A stretch of 50,872 nt of DNA from assembly GCF_000519205.1 (NCBI RefSeq), contig NZ_JAFB01000045.1, positions 20,877 through 71,748 of the forward strand, read 5' to 3'. How positions within the stretch are numbered: the first letter of the stretch is position 1; the number at the start of each line of letters is the position of its first letter. Shown piece after piece: positions 40,598 through 48,587 of this stretch. The DNA is from Amycolatopsis taiwanensis DSM 45107. Its GTDB lineage: Bacteria; Actinomycetota; Actinomycetes; Mycobacteriales; Pseudonocardiaceae. The notes under the pieces were generated by a model. The model was not told the origin of the DNA. It searched no databases and saw only the letters and a list, made by a program, of their open reading frames with translations. The position numbers and the translations under genes are program-made.

Positions 40598-41274
40598 GGG
40601 TTCACCTTGGCGGCGAAGCGTTCCATGATGGTCTGCGCCGCCTGCTTGCCGTTGCCTGCCTGGCACACCGACACCTCCAGCAGCGCTGTTTCCTTCTGGC
40701 GGGCCTCGCGGAAGCACGCCCACCCGTCACCGGCGTCCTCGGTTGCCGTCCACGCCACCGAGTCCGCGGCCGTGCCTTCCACCGCGTAGGTCCACTTGGC
40801 CGAGCTGTGGTCCTGGTTGGTGCGAACCGCCTCGGGACACTGCGACAGTCCGTCGGTGAGCGTGCGGAACGCGGCCTGCGTTGTGTCCTGGTCCGGGTAA
40901 ACGCCCAGCACCTGGGTCACCACGTGCTCGGCCGTCGAGTCCTGATAGGACGTTGCGCCGAAGCGCTGCCAGCCCCGCGCGTACACCGCTTCGGTTGCCG
41001 GGCCGACGGCCGCCGCACAGGTGGGTGGGTCCGAGGTCAGTGCGGCGGGCGGCTCACTCACGCTGTCGGCCGACGCCAGGGGAGCGCCGACGAGCGCGCT
41101 GACCTCGTCCAACGTGAGGAAGGTTGCCGCGACGGTGCCCTGCACCACGCCGCCCACGGCGGGGTGGCCGCCGACCGGGCTGGTGCATGCCGAAGTCAGA
41201 GCGAGCGACGCGACCACCAACACCGAAAAGCCCGGCCTCACACGGGTCGAGGCGTCGCTGTCTCTGACTGACAC
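40594..41274 (-). CDS. Lipoprotein with PknH_C-like sensor domain
   Basis: A protein of about 226 residues. The signal sequence RPGFSVLVVASLALTSAC ends in a lipobox (LTSAC, lipidated Cys30). The extracellular domain begins at about residue 48 (TFLTLDEVSALVGAPLASADSVSEPPAAL) and resembles the PknH_C/sensor domain of actinobacterial lipoproteins and kinases, with Cys residues (CAAAVGPATEAVYARGW, LSQCPEAV, WACFREARQ, VSVCQAG) placed for two disulfides. GTG 41274 is the assigned start because longer frames add non-conserved sequence. It is first of three overlapping minus-strand genes and overlaps the secreted coiled-coil gene by 4 nt. It might be a surface partner, chaperone or receptor of that protein. 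Confidence 0.78.
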   Translation of the reverse strand: MSVRDSDASTRVRPGFSVLVVASLALTSACTSPVGGHPAVGGVVQGTVAATFLTLDEVSALVGAPLASADSVSEPPAALTSDPPTCAAAVGPATEAVYARGWQRFGATSYQDSTAEHVVTQVLGVYPDQDTTQAAFRTLTDGLSQCPEAVRTNQDHSSAKWTYAVEGTAADSVAWTATEDAGDGWACFREARQKETALLEVSVCQAGNGKQAAQTIMERFAAKVNP

Positions 41275-41370
41275 GAGACTCAGTGTAGGGCTACGAACAC
41301 GCACAGACGTTGACATTGCACAGATTCGTGCGACTTCAGGCGGTGCGTTGAAAGCGCTATCTGAGTTCGA

Positions 41371-41393
41371 CGGCCTCCCGGCCGGTGAGGCCG
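41371..41393 (-). terminator. Candidate hairpin
   Basis: CGGCCTC (41371-41377) pairs with GAGGCCG (41387-41393) around a 9-nt loop that is itself partly self-complementary. It lies in the 168-nt gap 41275-41442, 50 nt downstream of the SBP-like fragment. No other feature was seen in the gap. Confidence 0.35.
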
Positions 41394-41442
41394 CCGTGGC
41401 AATGTCGATCGGTAGATCGCGCGTCGTTTGCAAACATGGCCT

Positions 41443-41907
41443 TCAACGCCGCGGGCTCGGCTGTCGGCCGGTGGCTTCGGGCCCTTCGTGGTCGATGAGG
41501 ATGGTTCGCGTGATTTCCCAGGCTGTTCCGTTCGCGTGGGCGCCACGAAGCCCGTCGAAGGTGTCGACCCCACCTGCGCTGATGAGCGCCGGATCGGCGA
41601 GGGCGGCCGTGGCGACCGTGCGCCTGCCGGACCAGTTCGTGTCGCGGACCAGGCGCCGGCCCATGCCGATCCACCCCGGCGGGGTGCCGGTGACGATCCA
41701 GGCGTCGGGTGCCGGACCGGTGAACCGGCGGGCCTGCCGAAGCCAGGATGCCGCGGACTCCGGCCAGGTGACCGTGTCCAGGACCTGGCCACCGCGCTCG
41801 GTCCAGGCTTCGGCGATCCGTGCCGCGTTGCTCAGCGATACGTCATCGGTCGCGCTGCCGATCACGACGCTGTCCGCTCGCAAGCCGCCGAGCAGTCGCA
41901 GGACCAT
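41443..41907 (-). pseudogene. Fragment of a type-1 periplasmic-binding (LivK-like) substrate-binding protein
   Basis: An open frame of 154 codons whose sequence resembles the middle of a branched-chain amino-acid-type ABC substrate-binding protein: VVIGSATDDVSLSNAARIAEAWTERGGQVLDTVTWPESAASWLRQARRF, DAWIVTGTPPGWIGMGRRLVRDTNW and TVATAALADPALISAGGVDTFDGL. Full proteins are about 380-420 residues. Here there is no signal peptide, no first lobe and no C-terminal third, and the frame ends in non-conserved Arg/Pro sequence. Upstream of Met 41907 the frame runs into a GC-rich double hairpin. It is most likely a truncated relic; a domesticated stand-alone domain is a less likely alternative. Confidence 0.65.
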
Positions 41908-41954
41908 GTCGATTTCCGGCTCGGTGCAGGCAGTTGGTCCTCGGGAGGGGGTCG

Positions 41955-41994
41955 GGGGGCTTGCCCCCAGGCGGGGTCTGGGGGTTGCACCCCC
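41955..41994. repeat. Tandem GC-rich hairpins (possible dispersed actinobacterial repeat)
   Basis: Two adjacent palindromes: GGGGGC-TT-GCCCCC (41955-41968) and GGGGGT-TGC-ACCCCC (41980-41994), separated by 11 nt. They lie in the 287-nt gap 41908-42194 between the SBP fragment and the acetyltransferase gene. The bimodular form resembles repeats scattered in intergenic regions of GC-rich actinobacteria, which I cannot check here. I see nothing else in the gap. Confidence 0.5.
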
Positions 41995-42194
41995 GGACGA
42001 CACGGGCGGCAATGGGTGGCGGGGCAGCGGCGACGCCGTCCGGGCAGGGATTCTTCCGATCACACCGGGCAAACGACCCAGCGGCCGTGAACGTGAGATC
42101 CCGAGCGTTGCAGGGCCTGCCCGGCTCGGGCGAGCAACCAGAGCCATGGGGAAATTGAGTGGCCCTCTCGCGGGCGTGTTGCTTGGCTTGGCCG

Positions 42195-42794
42195 GTGATC
42201 AGCTCCGACGTCTTCCGGGACCAACCGATTCTGACCGGTGCCCGCATCAGGCTGGAACCCTTGGGCAGCCGGCATTTCGAAGGCATCTGGCCGATGTTTG
42301 GCGAACCGGAAAGCATGCGTCTGACCGGCACTCACCGGCAGTTCACCGAGGACGAGATCCGCCGATGGCTCGCCACCCGGCAGGATCATCACGACCGGGC
42401 CGACTGGGCGATCGTGCGTCCGGAGGACAACATGGTTCTCGGCGAGGTGGTCCTGAGTGAGCTCGACGAGCACAACGCTTCCGTGAGCTTCCGAATCTCC
42501 CTTGTCGGCCCGCACGTCTTCGGACGCGGCTACGGCACCGAAGCGACCCGTTTGGCCGTGGACTACGCCTTCGACGTCGCCGGCCTGCACCGCGTCCATC
42601 TCGAGGTCTACGACTTCAATCCCCGCGCCCAGCGCGTCTACGAGAAATGCGGGTTCGTTCGCGAAGGCCTGCACCGAGAGGCCCTGTACTGGGACGGCCG
42701 GTGGTATCACTGCATCACCATGGCGATCTTGCCCACTGATCCCCGGCCGTCCCGGCCCAGGCCCGCCGTCAGGAACCCGAAAGCGGCTTTGTGA
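42195..42794 (+). CDS. GNAT-family N-acetyltransferase (RimJ/RimL type)
   Basis: A 199-residue acetyltransferase of the Acetyltransf_3 group. Landmarks are LTGARIRLEPLGSRHFEGIW at the N-terminus, SVSFRISLVGPHVFGRGYGTEATRLAVDYAFDVAGLHRVHLEVYDFNPRAQRVYEKCGFVREG (about 105-165) with the acetyl-CoA pyrophosphate loop (GRGYGTEA), and the C-terminal LYWDGRWYHCITMAIL. It acetylates an amine of a protein, antibiotic or small molecule; the substrate is unknown. GTG 42195 is chosen because the homologous start (SSDVFRDQPILTG) follows; an ATG at 42159 would add 12 residues. The 3' end overlaps the convergent GT39 gene by 26 nt. Confidence 0.87.
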   Translation: MISSDVFRDQPILTGARIRLEPLGSRHFEGIWPMFGEPESMRLTGTHRQFTEDEIRRWLATRQDHHDRADWAIVRPEDNMVLGEVVLSELDEHNASVSFRISLVGPHVFGRGYGTEATRLAVDYAFDVAGLHRVHLEVYDFNPRAQRVYEKCGFVREGLHREALYWDGRWYHCITMAILPTDPRPSRPRPAVRNPKAAL

Positions 42795-44751
42795 GGTCGT
42801 AGACGGTGGCGTTGCCGACCATCATCGGGACGAAGTTGGACTGCACCCACGAGGAGATCGACTCCGGGCCGTCGTGGCCGGATCCAGCGCTGAGGCCGAT
42901 ACCGCTCATGCCGCCGGACACGTAGTAGGCGACCTCACCTTGGGCCACGTACTGCTTGAACTGGGCCAGTGTCGGCGCCGGATCACCACCGAAGCCGCCG
43001 ATCGCGATCACCCACTTGTCCGAGTTCAGCGCCAGGCCCGCGGCCGAATTCGAACCGTCGGCGGCCGCCGCCCACCTGGTCGTGGTCGCCTTGAGCAGCG
43101 CGATGAGTTCGCTGTTCGAGCCGAGTTCGCCGCCCGGGCCGCCGCCCACGACAATGTCGCCGGGACCGCCCGGGCCGCCGCCCTGCGCAATGCCGCCGGG
43201 ACCCATGAGAACGCCGCCGGCGGGAACGTCCGGGCCGCCACTTTCCGGGCCGGAGGCCGCGGCCGCGCTGGTGTGTCCGACGCCGGCGGTTGCCACGGCA
43301 TACGCCGACGTTCCGAGCATTCCGGCGAGCACGCCGGCGATCGCCAGGACGAGGCCGGCCTGCCTGATCCGGTCGAGCCCGCACAGCAGGCCGCCGACCA
43401 CCAGGGCGGTCAACAGCAGGATCAGGTACCTCAGCCAGGGTTGCCACGACGAATCCCGGTCGAGCAGGAGGAAGGTCCAGACCCCGGTCGTCGCGGACAT
43501 CAAGGCGAGGGTGACGCGGGCGGAGAAGTTGTGGTGGCCCCGCCACAACTGCACCGTGCCGATCCCGATCAGTCCGGCGATCCCCGGGGCGAGTGCCACC
43601 GTGTAATAGTTGTGGATGATGCCGCTCATGTAGCTGAACACCAGTCCGGTGACGACCGTCCAGCCGCCCCACAGCAGCAGCGCGGCGCGGGTGCGGTCGG
43701 TACGCGGGAAGAACCGGGTGAACCACAGCCCGGCGACGAGCGCGATCAGCGCGGTGGGCAGCAACCAGGAGATCTCCTGGCCGAACGTCTCGCTGAACAT
43801 CCGGGTGATGCCGGGGTCGCCACCGAAACCCAGCACGACTTTGCCGGGGGCATCGGGAGTGGGACCAGTACCGACCAGACCGCCGCCGCCGGGATTGCCT
43901 TCGTCGCCGAAGATCCGGCCCAGCCCGTTGTAGCCGAGGGCGAGGTCGAGCGCGCTGTTGTCGGTCGAGCCGCCGATGTACGGCCTGCTCGACGCGGGCC
44001 AGAGCGCGACGACCGCGATGTACCAGCCCGCCGACACGGCGACCGTGGCCGCGGCGGCGAGCAGGTGCAGCAGACGCTTTCCCAGCCCGGTCGGCGCGGC
44101 CCACAGGTACACCAGCGCGAAGGCCGGAAGCACCAGGAACGCCTGCAGCATCTTCGTGATGAAGCCGAAACCGATCGCGACGCCGGCGAGTACCAGCCAT
44201 CGCAGGCCGGCCCGGTCGAGCGCGCGCACCGTGCCATACGCGCCAAGGGTCAGCAGGAACACCAGCAGCGCGTCCGGGTTGTTGAACTTGAACATCAGCG
44301 CCGCGACCGGGGTCAGCGCGAGCACGGCACCGGCCAGCAGCCCCGCGGCCGGGCCATTGGTACGCCGGACCGTCAGATAGACCAGGCCGACCGAGCCGAC
44401 CCCGCACAGCGCGTTCGGGGCGAGCATGCTCCAACTGGAGAAGCCGAAGATCCGGCCGAAGACCGCCATCAGCCAGATCGCGGCCGGCGGCTTGTCGACG
44501 GTGATGACGTTGCCCGGGTCGAGCGAGCCGAAGAACAGGGCTTCCCAGTTCTTGGTGCCGGCCTGCACGGCCATGGCGTAGAAGTCGTTGGCGTAGCCGG
44601 ACGCGCTGAGGTTCCAGAAGTAGAGCCCGGCGGTCGCCAGCAGCAGTACCGCCACGGCGGGCCGGACCCACCGTGGCTTGTCCGCCGCGCCGGTGGCTGC
44701 GACAGGGCCTGCCCCCGATCCGGCCTGGGGCAGCACGGACGCAGTCGTCAT
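42769..44751 (-). CDS. GT39 (ArnT/PMT-like) membrane glycosyltransferase
   Basis: A 660-residue multi-spanning glycosyltransferase. The first periplasmic loop after helix 1 contains SASGYANDFYAMAVQAGTKNWEALFFGSLDPGNVITVDKPPAAIWLMAVFGRIFG, a PMT/ArnT family hallmark with catalytic acidic residues, and about eleven further helices follow. The last 170 residues form a Gly-rich linker and a soluble domain (SDKWVIAIGGFGGDPAPTLAQFKQYVAQGEVAYYV). These enzymes use polyprenyl-phosphate sugars to glycosylate envelope polymers or proteins. ATG 44751 has AGGAGA 8 nt upstream. It lies downstream of the GT2-GtrA gene (91-nt gap) that could make its lipid-linked donor. Confidence 0.9.
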   Translation of the reverse strand: MTTASVLPQAGSGAGPVAATGAADKPRWVRPAVAVLLLATAGLYFWNLSASGYANDFYAMAVQAGTKNWEALFFGSLDPGNVITVDKPPAAIWLMAVFGRIFGFSSWSMLAPNALCGVGSVGLVYLTVRRTNGPAAGLLAGAVLALTPVAALMFKFNNPDALLVFLLTLGAYGTVRALDRAGLRWLVLAGVAIGFGFITKMLQAFLVLPAFALVYLWAAPTGLGKRLLHLLAAAATVAVSAGWYIAVVALWPASSRPYIGGSTDNSALDLALGYNGLGRIFGDEGNPGGGGLVGTGPTPDAPGKVVLGFGGDPGITRMFSETFGQEISWLLPTALIALVAGLWFTRFFPRTDRTRAALLLWGGWTVVTGLVFSYMSGIIHNYYTVALAPGIAGLIGIGTVQLWRGHHNFSARVTLALMSATTGVWTFLLLDRDSSWQPWLRYLILLLTALVVGGLLCGLDRIRQAGLVLAIAGVLAGMLGTSAYAVATAGVGHTSAAAASGPESGGPDVPAGGVLMGPGGIAQGGGPGGPGDIVVGGGPGGELGSNSELIALLKATTTRWAAAADGSNSAAGLALNSDKWVIAIGGFGGDPAPTLAQFKQYVAQGEVAYYVSGGMSGIGLSAGSGHDGPESISSWVQSNFVPMMVGNATVYDLTKPLSGS

Positions 44752-44842
44752 ACGAATTTCTCCTTTTTCTTGCGAGAGGGTCATTCACAAGTCCGCGTTC
44801 GTCGATCGCGCGTCTTTGAACGACACAGCCGGTGTCCCGCGT

Positions 44843-46084
44843 TTATCGGCTCTTGCGGAAGACCCAGTTGCGGAAGAGCAGGAACCGCAACAACGTGGCG
44901 GCCAGGTTCGCCAGGACCAGGACCACCAGTTCGGTGAGCCGGCCCGCCCCGGTGGTCGAGTGCAGCAAGGCCAACGAGCCGCTGGTGAGGGCGAGCCCGA
45001 GACCGACCACGATCAGGCCCTCGAACTGGTGCCGCCCCGCACCCTGCGCGCCGCGGATCCCGAAGGTGAACCGGCGGTTGGCGGCCGTGTTGGCGATTGC
45101 GGTCCCGCCCAGGGCGAGGGCATTGGCCAGCTGGGCGCCCATTCCCGTGCGCAGCAAGGAAAACAGCACCAGATAGGCGAGCGTGCTGCCCACGCCGATC
45201 ACGGTGAACCGCACCAGTTGTGTGGCCAGTTTCGGCGGTACCCCCGGGGTGGACACGCCGGCCGGCTTCCGCCCCAGTTGCGCCGGGATTTCGCGCAGCG
45301 GCAGGGTTCCCTTGGCGAATGCCCGGAGCATGCGGGCCACGCCCTTCAGGTCGGCGGTGGCGGTGGCGATGATGTCGACGGAGGAGTCGGGGTCGTCGAC
45401 CCAGTCCACGGGGACCTCGTGCGTGCGTAGCCCGGCCCGCTGGGCCAGGACGAGCAGTTCCGTGTCGAAGAACCAGCCGGTGTCCTCCACCAGAGGCAGC
45501 AGTTTCCTGGCCACATCGGCGCGGATCGCCTTGAACCCGCATTGCGCGTCGGAGAATTTCGCCGCCAGCGTGCCACGCAGGATCAGGTTGTAGCACCGGG
45601 AGATCAACTCCCGCTTCCGTCCGCGGACCACGCGTGCGCCCCGGGCCAGCCGCGACCCGATCGCCAAATCGGAATGCCCGGAAATCAACGGCGCCACCAG
45701 GGGAAGCAGCGCCGCGAGATCGGTGGACAGGTCGACGTCCAGATAGACCAGGACCTGCGCGTCCGAGCTGGACCACACCGCGTTCAGTGCGCGGCCCCGG
45801 CCCTTCTGGTCGAGATGGTGGACGTCCACCTCGGGGATCTCGTCGGCCAGCCGCCGGGCGATGGTCAGCGTGCGGTCGGTGCTGGCGTTGTCCGCGATCG
45901 TGATGCGGTACCGGTACGGGACGGCGTCACGTAGATACGCATGCAGCCGGTCGACACATGGTGCGAGGTCTTTCTCCTCGTTGTAGACGGGGATGACCAC
46001 GTCGAGAACGGGGGTCGAGCCGTCTTCGGGTTCGGGTGAGCGGGGCCGCGGCGCTGCGGGAGACGCGTCTGCGGAGGTCGTCAT
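44843..46084 (-). CDS. GT2 glycosyltransferase fused to a GtrA-like membrane domain
   Basis: A 413-residue fusion. Residues about 25-260 are a GT-A fold GT2 domain like dolichol/undecaprenyl-phosphate sugar synthases (VLDVVIPVYNEEKDLAPCVDRLH, DNASTDRTL, VYLDVDLSTDLAALLPLV with the DxD, KFSDAQCGFKAIRADVARKLLPL). Residues about 285-405 are a four-helix GtrA domain (LVRFTVIGVGSTLAYLVLFSLL ... ANTAANRRFTFG ... LLRFLLFRNWVFR). It probably makes an undecaprenyl-phosphate-hexose and helps flip it, feeding the GT39 transferase downstream. ATG 46084 lies 74 nt after the histidine kinase stop on the same strand, so RR, HK, GT2-GtrA and GT39 may be one unit. Confidence 0.9.
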   Translation of the reverse strand: MTTSADASPAAPRPRSPEPEDGSTPVLDVVIPVYNEEKDLAPCVDRLHAYLRDAVPYRYRITIADNASTDRTLTIARRLADEIPEVDVHHLDQKGRGRALNAVWSSSDAQVLVYLDVDLSTDLAALLPLVAPLISGHSDLAIGSRLARGARVVRGRKRELISRCYNLILRGTLAAKFSDAQCGFKAIRADVARKLLPLVEDTGWFFDTELLVLAQRAGLRTHEVPVDWVDDPDSSVDIIATATADLKGVARMLRAFAKGTLPLREIPAQLGRKPAGVSTPGVPPKLATQLVRFTVIGVGSTLAYLVLFSLLRTGMGAQLANALALGGTAIANTAANRRFTFGIRGAQGAGRHQFEGLIVVGLGLALTSGSLALLHSTTGAGRLTELVVLVLANLAATLLRFLLFRNWVFRKSR

Positions 46085-46157
46085 GCCACTACGGTGGCGT
46101 GCGCACTTGTGATCACCTTGTGGCTCGGCTGTGCGGAGCCTGTGAAGGGGTTCCCGG

Positions 46158-47684
46158 TCATGCCAGGGAAGACAAAAGGAATCGCACCGTGAACTCGGTT
46201 TCACCGGGTTCGCTTCGCACGCTCACCTGGCCGCCGTGCGCGCTCACCACGGCGGCCACGATGGCCAGGCCGAGGCCGGTGCTGCCGGCCGCCCGCGAAC
46301 GTGAGCTGTCGCCCCGGGCGAATCGTTCGAACACCTCGGGCAACGCGTCTTGCGGGATCCCGGGTCCGTTGTCGCGCACCGTCAAGGTGACTCGGCCCCG
46401 CTCGGCGGACAGCTTGGTGGTGACCACGGTTTTGGGCGGGGTGTGCATGCGGGCGTTGTTCAGTAAGTTGATCACGACCTGGTGCAGCTGATCGGCGTCA
46501 CCGACCACGGTGATCGGCTCGGCGGGGACGTCGAGCAACCACCGGTGGTGCGGACTGAAGACGTGAGCGTCGGCGACGGCGTCGGTGACCAGCCGGGAGA
46601 GATCCACCGGTTCGTACACCTGGTGCCGGCCAGCGTCCAGCCGTGCGAGCAACAACAGATCTTCGACCAAAGTGGTCATTCGTGCCGACTCGGCTTCGAC
46701 CCGGCCCAACGCAAACGCGATGTCCGGTGGCACGGAATCCCGGCGGCGGCGGGTCAACTCGGCGTAACCACGGATCGCGGCCAGCGGGGTCCGCAACTCG
46801 TGGCTCGCGTCCGCGACGAACTGGCGGACCCGGCTCTCGCTCGCCTGCCGGGCCGCGAGCGCCGCGGCGACGTTCCCGAGCATCCGGCCGAAGGCGGAGC
46901 CGAGCTTGCCGACCTCCGTCCTGGCGTCGGTGTCCGCCTCGGCGACCTGGACGCCAAGCGCCACGTCGCCCTTGTCCAGCCGCAGTTCGGACACCTGGGC
47001 CGCGGTCCGGGCCAGCCGCTCCAGGGGTTGCATCGTGCGGCGGACCGTCACCGCGCCGACCGCCCCGGCGAGCGTCAGCCCGGCCAGCGCGACGCCGCCG
47101 AGCACGAAGCCGAGCCGCCACAAGGTGTTCGACACGTCGGCCAGCGGCAGGCCGGTGATGGCGACCTCGCCGTCCCGGTTCTCGATCGCGACCACCCGGT
47201 ACTCACCCAGTGCCGGTCCGAGGTCACGGGTGTACTTGTGACCGTCCCTCGGGACCTGGACGAGCACCGCGATCTGGGCCGGCGATATCGGCTGGACCGG
47301 GGGCTGGCCGGGGCCCAGCGGCTCGCCGGAGTTCACCGCGAGCACGCCCACCGTCGTTGTGCCGTTGGGCGTGATGTGCATGGCCAGCGTGCCGACGCCC
47401 TGTCCGAACGCTCGCAGCGCGTCGGGCGGCGGCGAGGTTCCGGGCAGGAGTTCGACGGGACCACGCGGCGGTGGGTTCTGACCGCGCTCGCTGGCCGCGG
47501 AAAGCTGGTCGTCGACCTTGTGCAGGAGGAATTCGCTCAGGGCGACCTCGGTGGCCACGCCGACGACCAGGCACACCACCGCGGCCAGCAGGATGAGCTG
47601 CGTGGTCAGCTTTCCACGCAGCGACGAGGGGAAGAAACGTCGTGGAAGAGTGGGCAATGTGTTACGTCGCCGGCTTGAGGACAT
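46158..47684 (-). CDS. Two-component sensor histidine kinase
   Basis: A 508-residue membrane kinase. TM1 is about 28-50, a 140-residue extracellular sensor region follows (51-188), TM2 is about 191-214, then HAMP (about 214-280), HisKA with phospho-acceptor His295 in ADASHELRTPLAAIRGYAEL, and HATPase_c (NLLNNARMHTP, VRDNGPGIPQDALPEVFERFARGD, GLGLAIV). ATG 47684 overlaps the response regulator 3' end by 23 nt, a typical translational coupling. The arrangement with GT2-GtrA and GT39 genes resembles the B. subtilis ykoGH/ykoST type of envelope-sensing cluster. Confidence 0.93.
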   Translation of the reverse strand: MSSSRRRNTLPTLPRRFFPSSLRGKLTTQLILLAAVVCLVVGVATEVALSEFLLHKVDDQLSAASERGQNPPPRGPVELLPGTSPPPDALRAFGQGVGTLAMHITPNGTTTVGVLAVNSGEPLGPGQPPVQPISPAQIAVLVQVPRDGHKYTRDLGPALGEYRVVAIENRDGEVAITGLPLADVSNTLWRLGFVLGGVALAGLTLAGAVGAVTVRRTMQPLERLARTAAQVSELRLDKGDVALGVQVAEADTDARTEVGKLGSAFGRMLGNVAAALAARQASESRVRQFVADASHELRTPLAAIRGYAELTRRRRDSVPPDIAFALGRVEAESARMTTLVEDLLLLARLDAGRHQVYEPVDLSRLVTDAVADAHVFSPHHRWLLDVPAEPITVVGDADQLHQVVINLLNNARMHTPPKTVVTTKLSAERGRVTLTVRDNGPGIPQDALPEVFERFARGDSSRSRAAGSTGLGLAIVAAVVSAHGGQVSVRSEPGETEFTVRFLLSSLA

Positions 47685-48417
47685 ACCCCGCGCCGCGCAT
47701 CGTGTGAATCATCGGTTTCCTACCCGCGTCTATTTTCTTCCGCAGGTATGAAACATAGAGTTCCACGATGTTGGCCTGCCCGCCGAAGTCGTAACTCCAC
47801 ACCCGGTCCAGAATCTGCGCCTTGGACAGCACGCGCTTGGGGTTGCGCATCAGAAAGCGGAGCAACTCGAATTCGGTCGCGGTGAGCGAGATCGGCTCGC
47901 CGCCGCGGTGCACCTCACGGCTGTCCTCGTCCATGGTCAGATCGCCGACGACCAGCGCCGAGCGATCGTGGGCCGATGTCACCGCCGAGCGGCGCAGCAA
48001 CGCCCGCATCCGGAGCACGACCTCCTCCAGGCTGAACGGCTTGGTCACGTAGTCGTCGCCACCGGCGGTGAGGCCGGCGATCCGGTCCTCGACCGCGTCC
48101 CGCGCGGTGAGGAACAGCACCGGCAGGGTGGGCGATTCGGCCCGCAGCTTGCTGATCACCTCGAGGCCGGACATGTCCGGCAGCATCACGTCCAGCACGA
48201 CCGCGTCCGGCCGGAACTCGCGCGCGAAGCGGATCGCGTCGACGCTGTTGCCCGCGCTGCGGATCTCCCAGCCCTCCATGCGCAGCGCGAGCGACATGAG
48301 TTCGGCCAGCGACGGCTCGTCGTCGACGACGAGCACCCGCACCGGGGAGCCGTCGGCACGCCGCAGATCGGCCTTAGCGCGCGGGGAGCCGGCGTTTGTC
48401 GGGATCACGAAGGTCAT
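47662..48417 (-). CDS. OmpR/PhoB-family response regulator
   Basis: A 251-residue regulator. The receiver domain (about 26-140) has the acidic pair DDEP, phospho-acceptor Asp76 in VVLDVMLPDMSG, and KPF at about 126. The winged-helix DNA-binding domain of the Trans_reg_C type (about 150-248) contains LTATEFELLRFLMRNPKRVLSKAQILDRVW and VSYLRKKIDAG. ATG 48417 is chosen because the receiver begins shortly after; the long open frame upstream overlaps the divergent promoter. It is transcribed first, followed by its kinase. Its likely binding array lies just upstream at 48443-48519. Confidence 0.92.
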   Translation of the reverse strand: MTFVIPTNAGSPRAKADLRRADGSPVRVLVVDDEPSLAELMSLALRMEGWEIRSAGNSVDAIRFAREFRPDAVVLDVMLPDMSGLEVISKLRAESPTLPVLFLTARDAVEDRIAGLTAGGDDYVTKPFSLEEVVLRMRALLRRSAVTSAHDRSALVVGDLTMDEDSREVHRGGEPISLTATEFELLRFLMRNPKRVLSKAQILDRVWSYDFGGQANIVELYVSYLRKKIDAGRKPMIHTMRGAGYVLKPAT

Positions 48418-48442
48418 GTTCGAGGCCGCGGATAGGTGTCTG

Positions 48443-48519
48443 CTGTGTACTTGCTGTGCGTTCGCTGAGAACCACCGATCGCACAGCGTGGTCCCACCTC
48501 GCACACAGCTCGCGCACAG
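48443..48519. promoter_or_regulatory. 11-bp-phased CTGTG/CACAG half-site array
   Basis: CTGTG occurs at 48443 and 48454 with a variant (CTGAG) at 48465. The inverted form CACAG occurs at 48482, 48504 and 48515. Spacings are 11, 11, then 22 and 11 nt, so half-sites lie on the same DNA face. OmpR/PhoP-class regulators bind 11-bp direct repeats. The array spans the divergent promoter of the response-regulator operon and the DUF5666 gene. Confidence 0.55.
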
Positions 48520-48587
48520 AGAACTCCTCGAACCTGGGCGGCGTAAGTGGCGCCAGACGCCCTGGTGAAGGATCAGGAGAGGACCCG

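Noticed and set aside
42502..44937. An 811-codon plus-strand frame opposite the GT39 gene
   Set aside because: Antisense shadow. The GT39 reading has correct membrane helices and family motifs.
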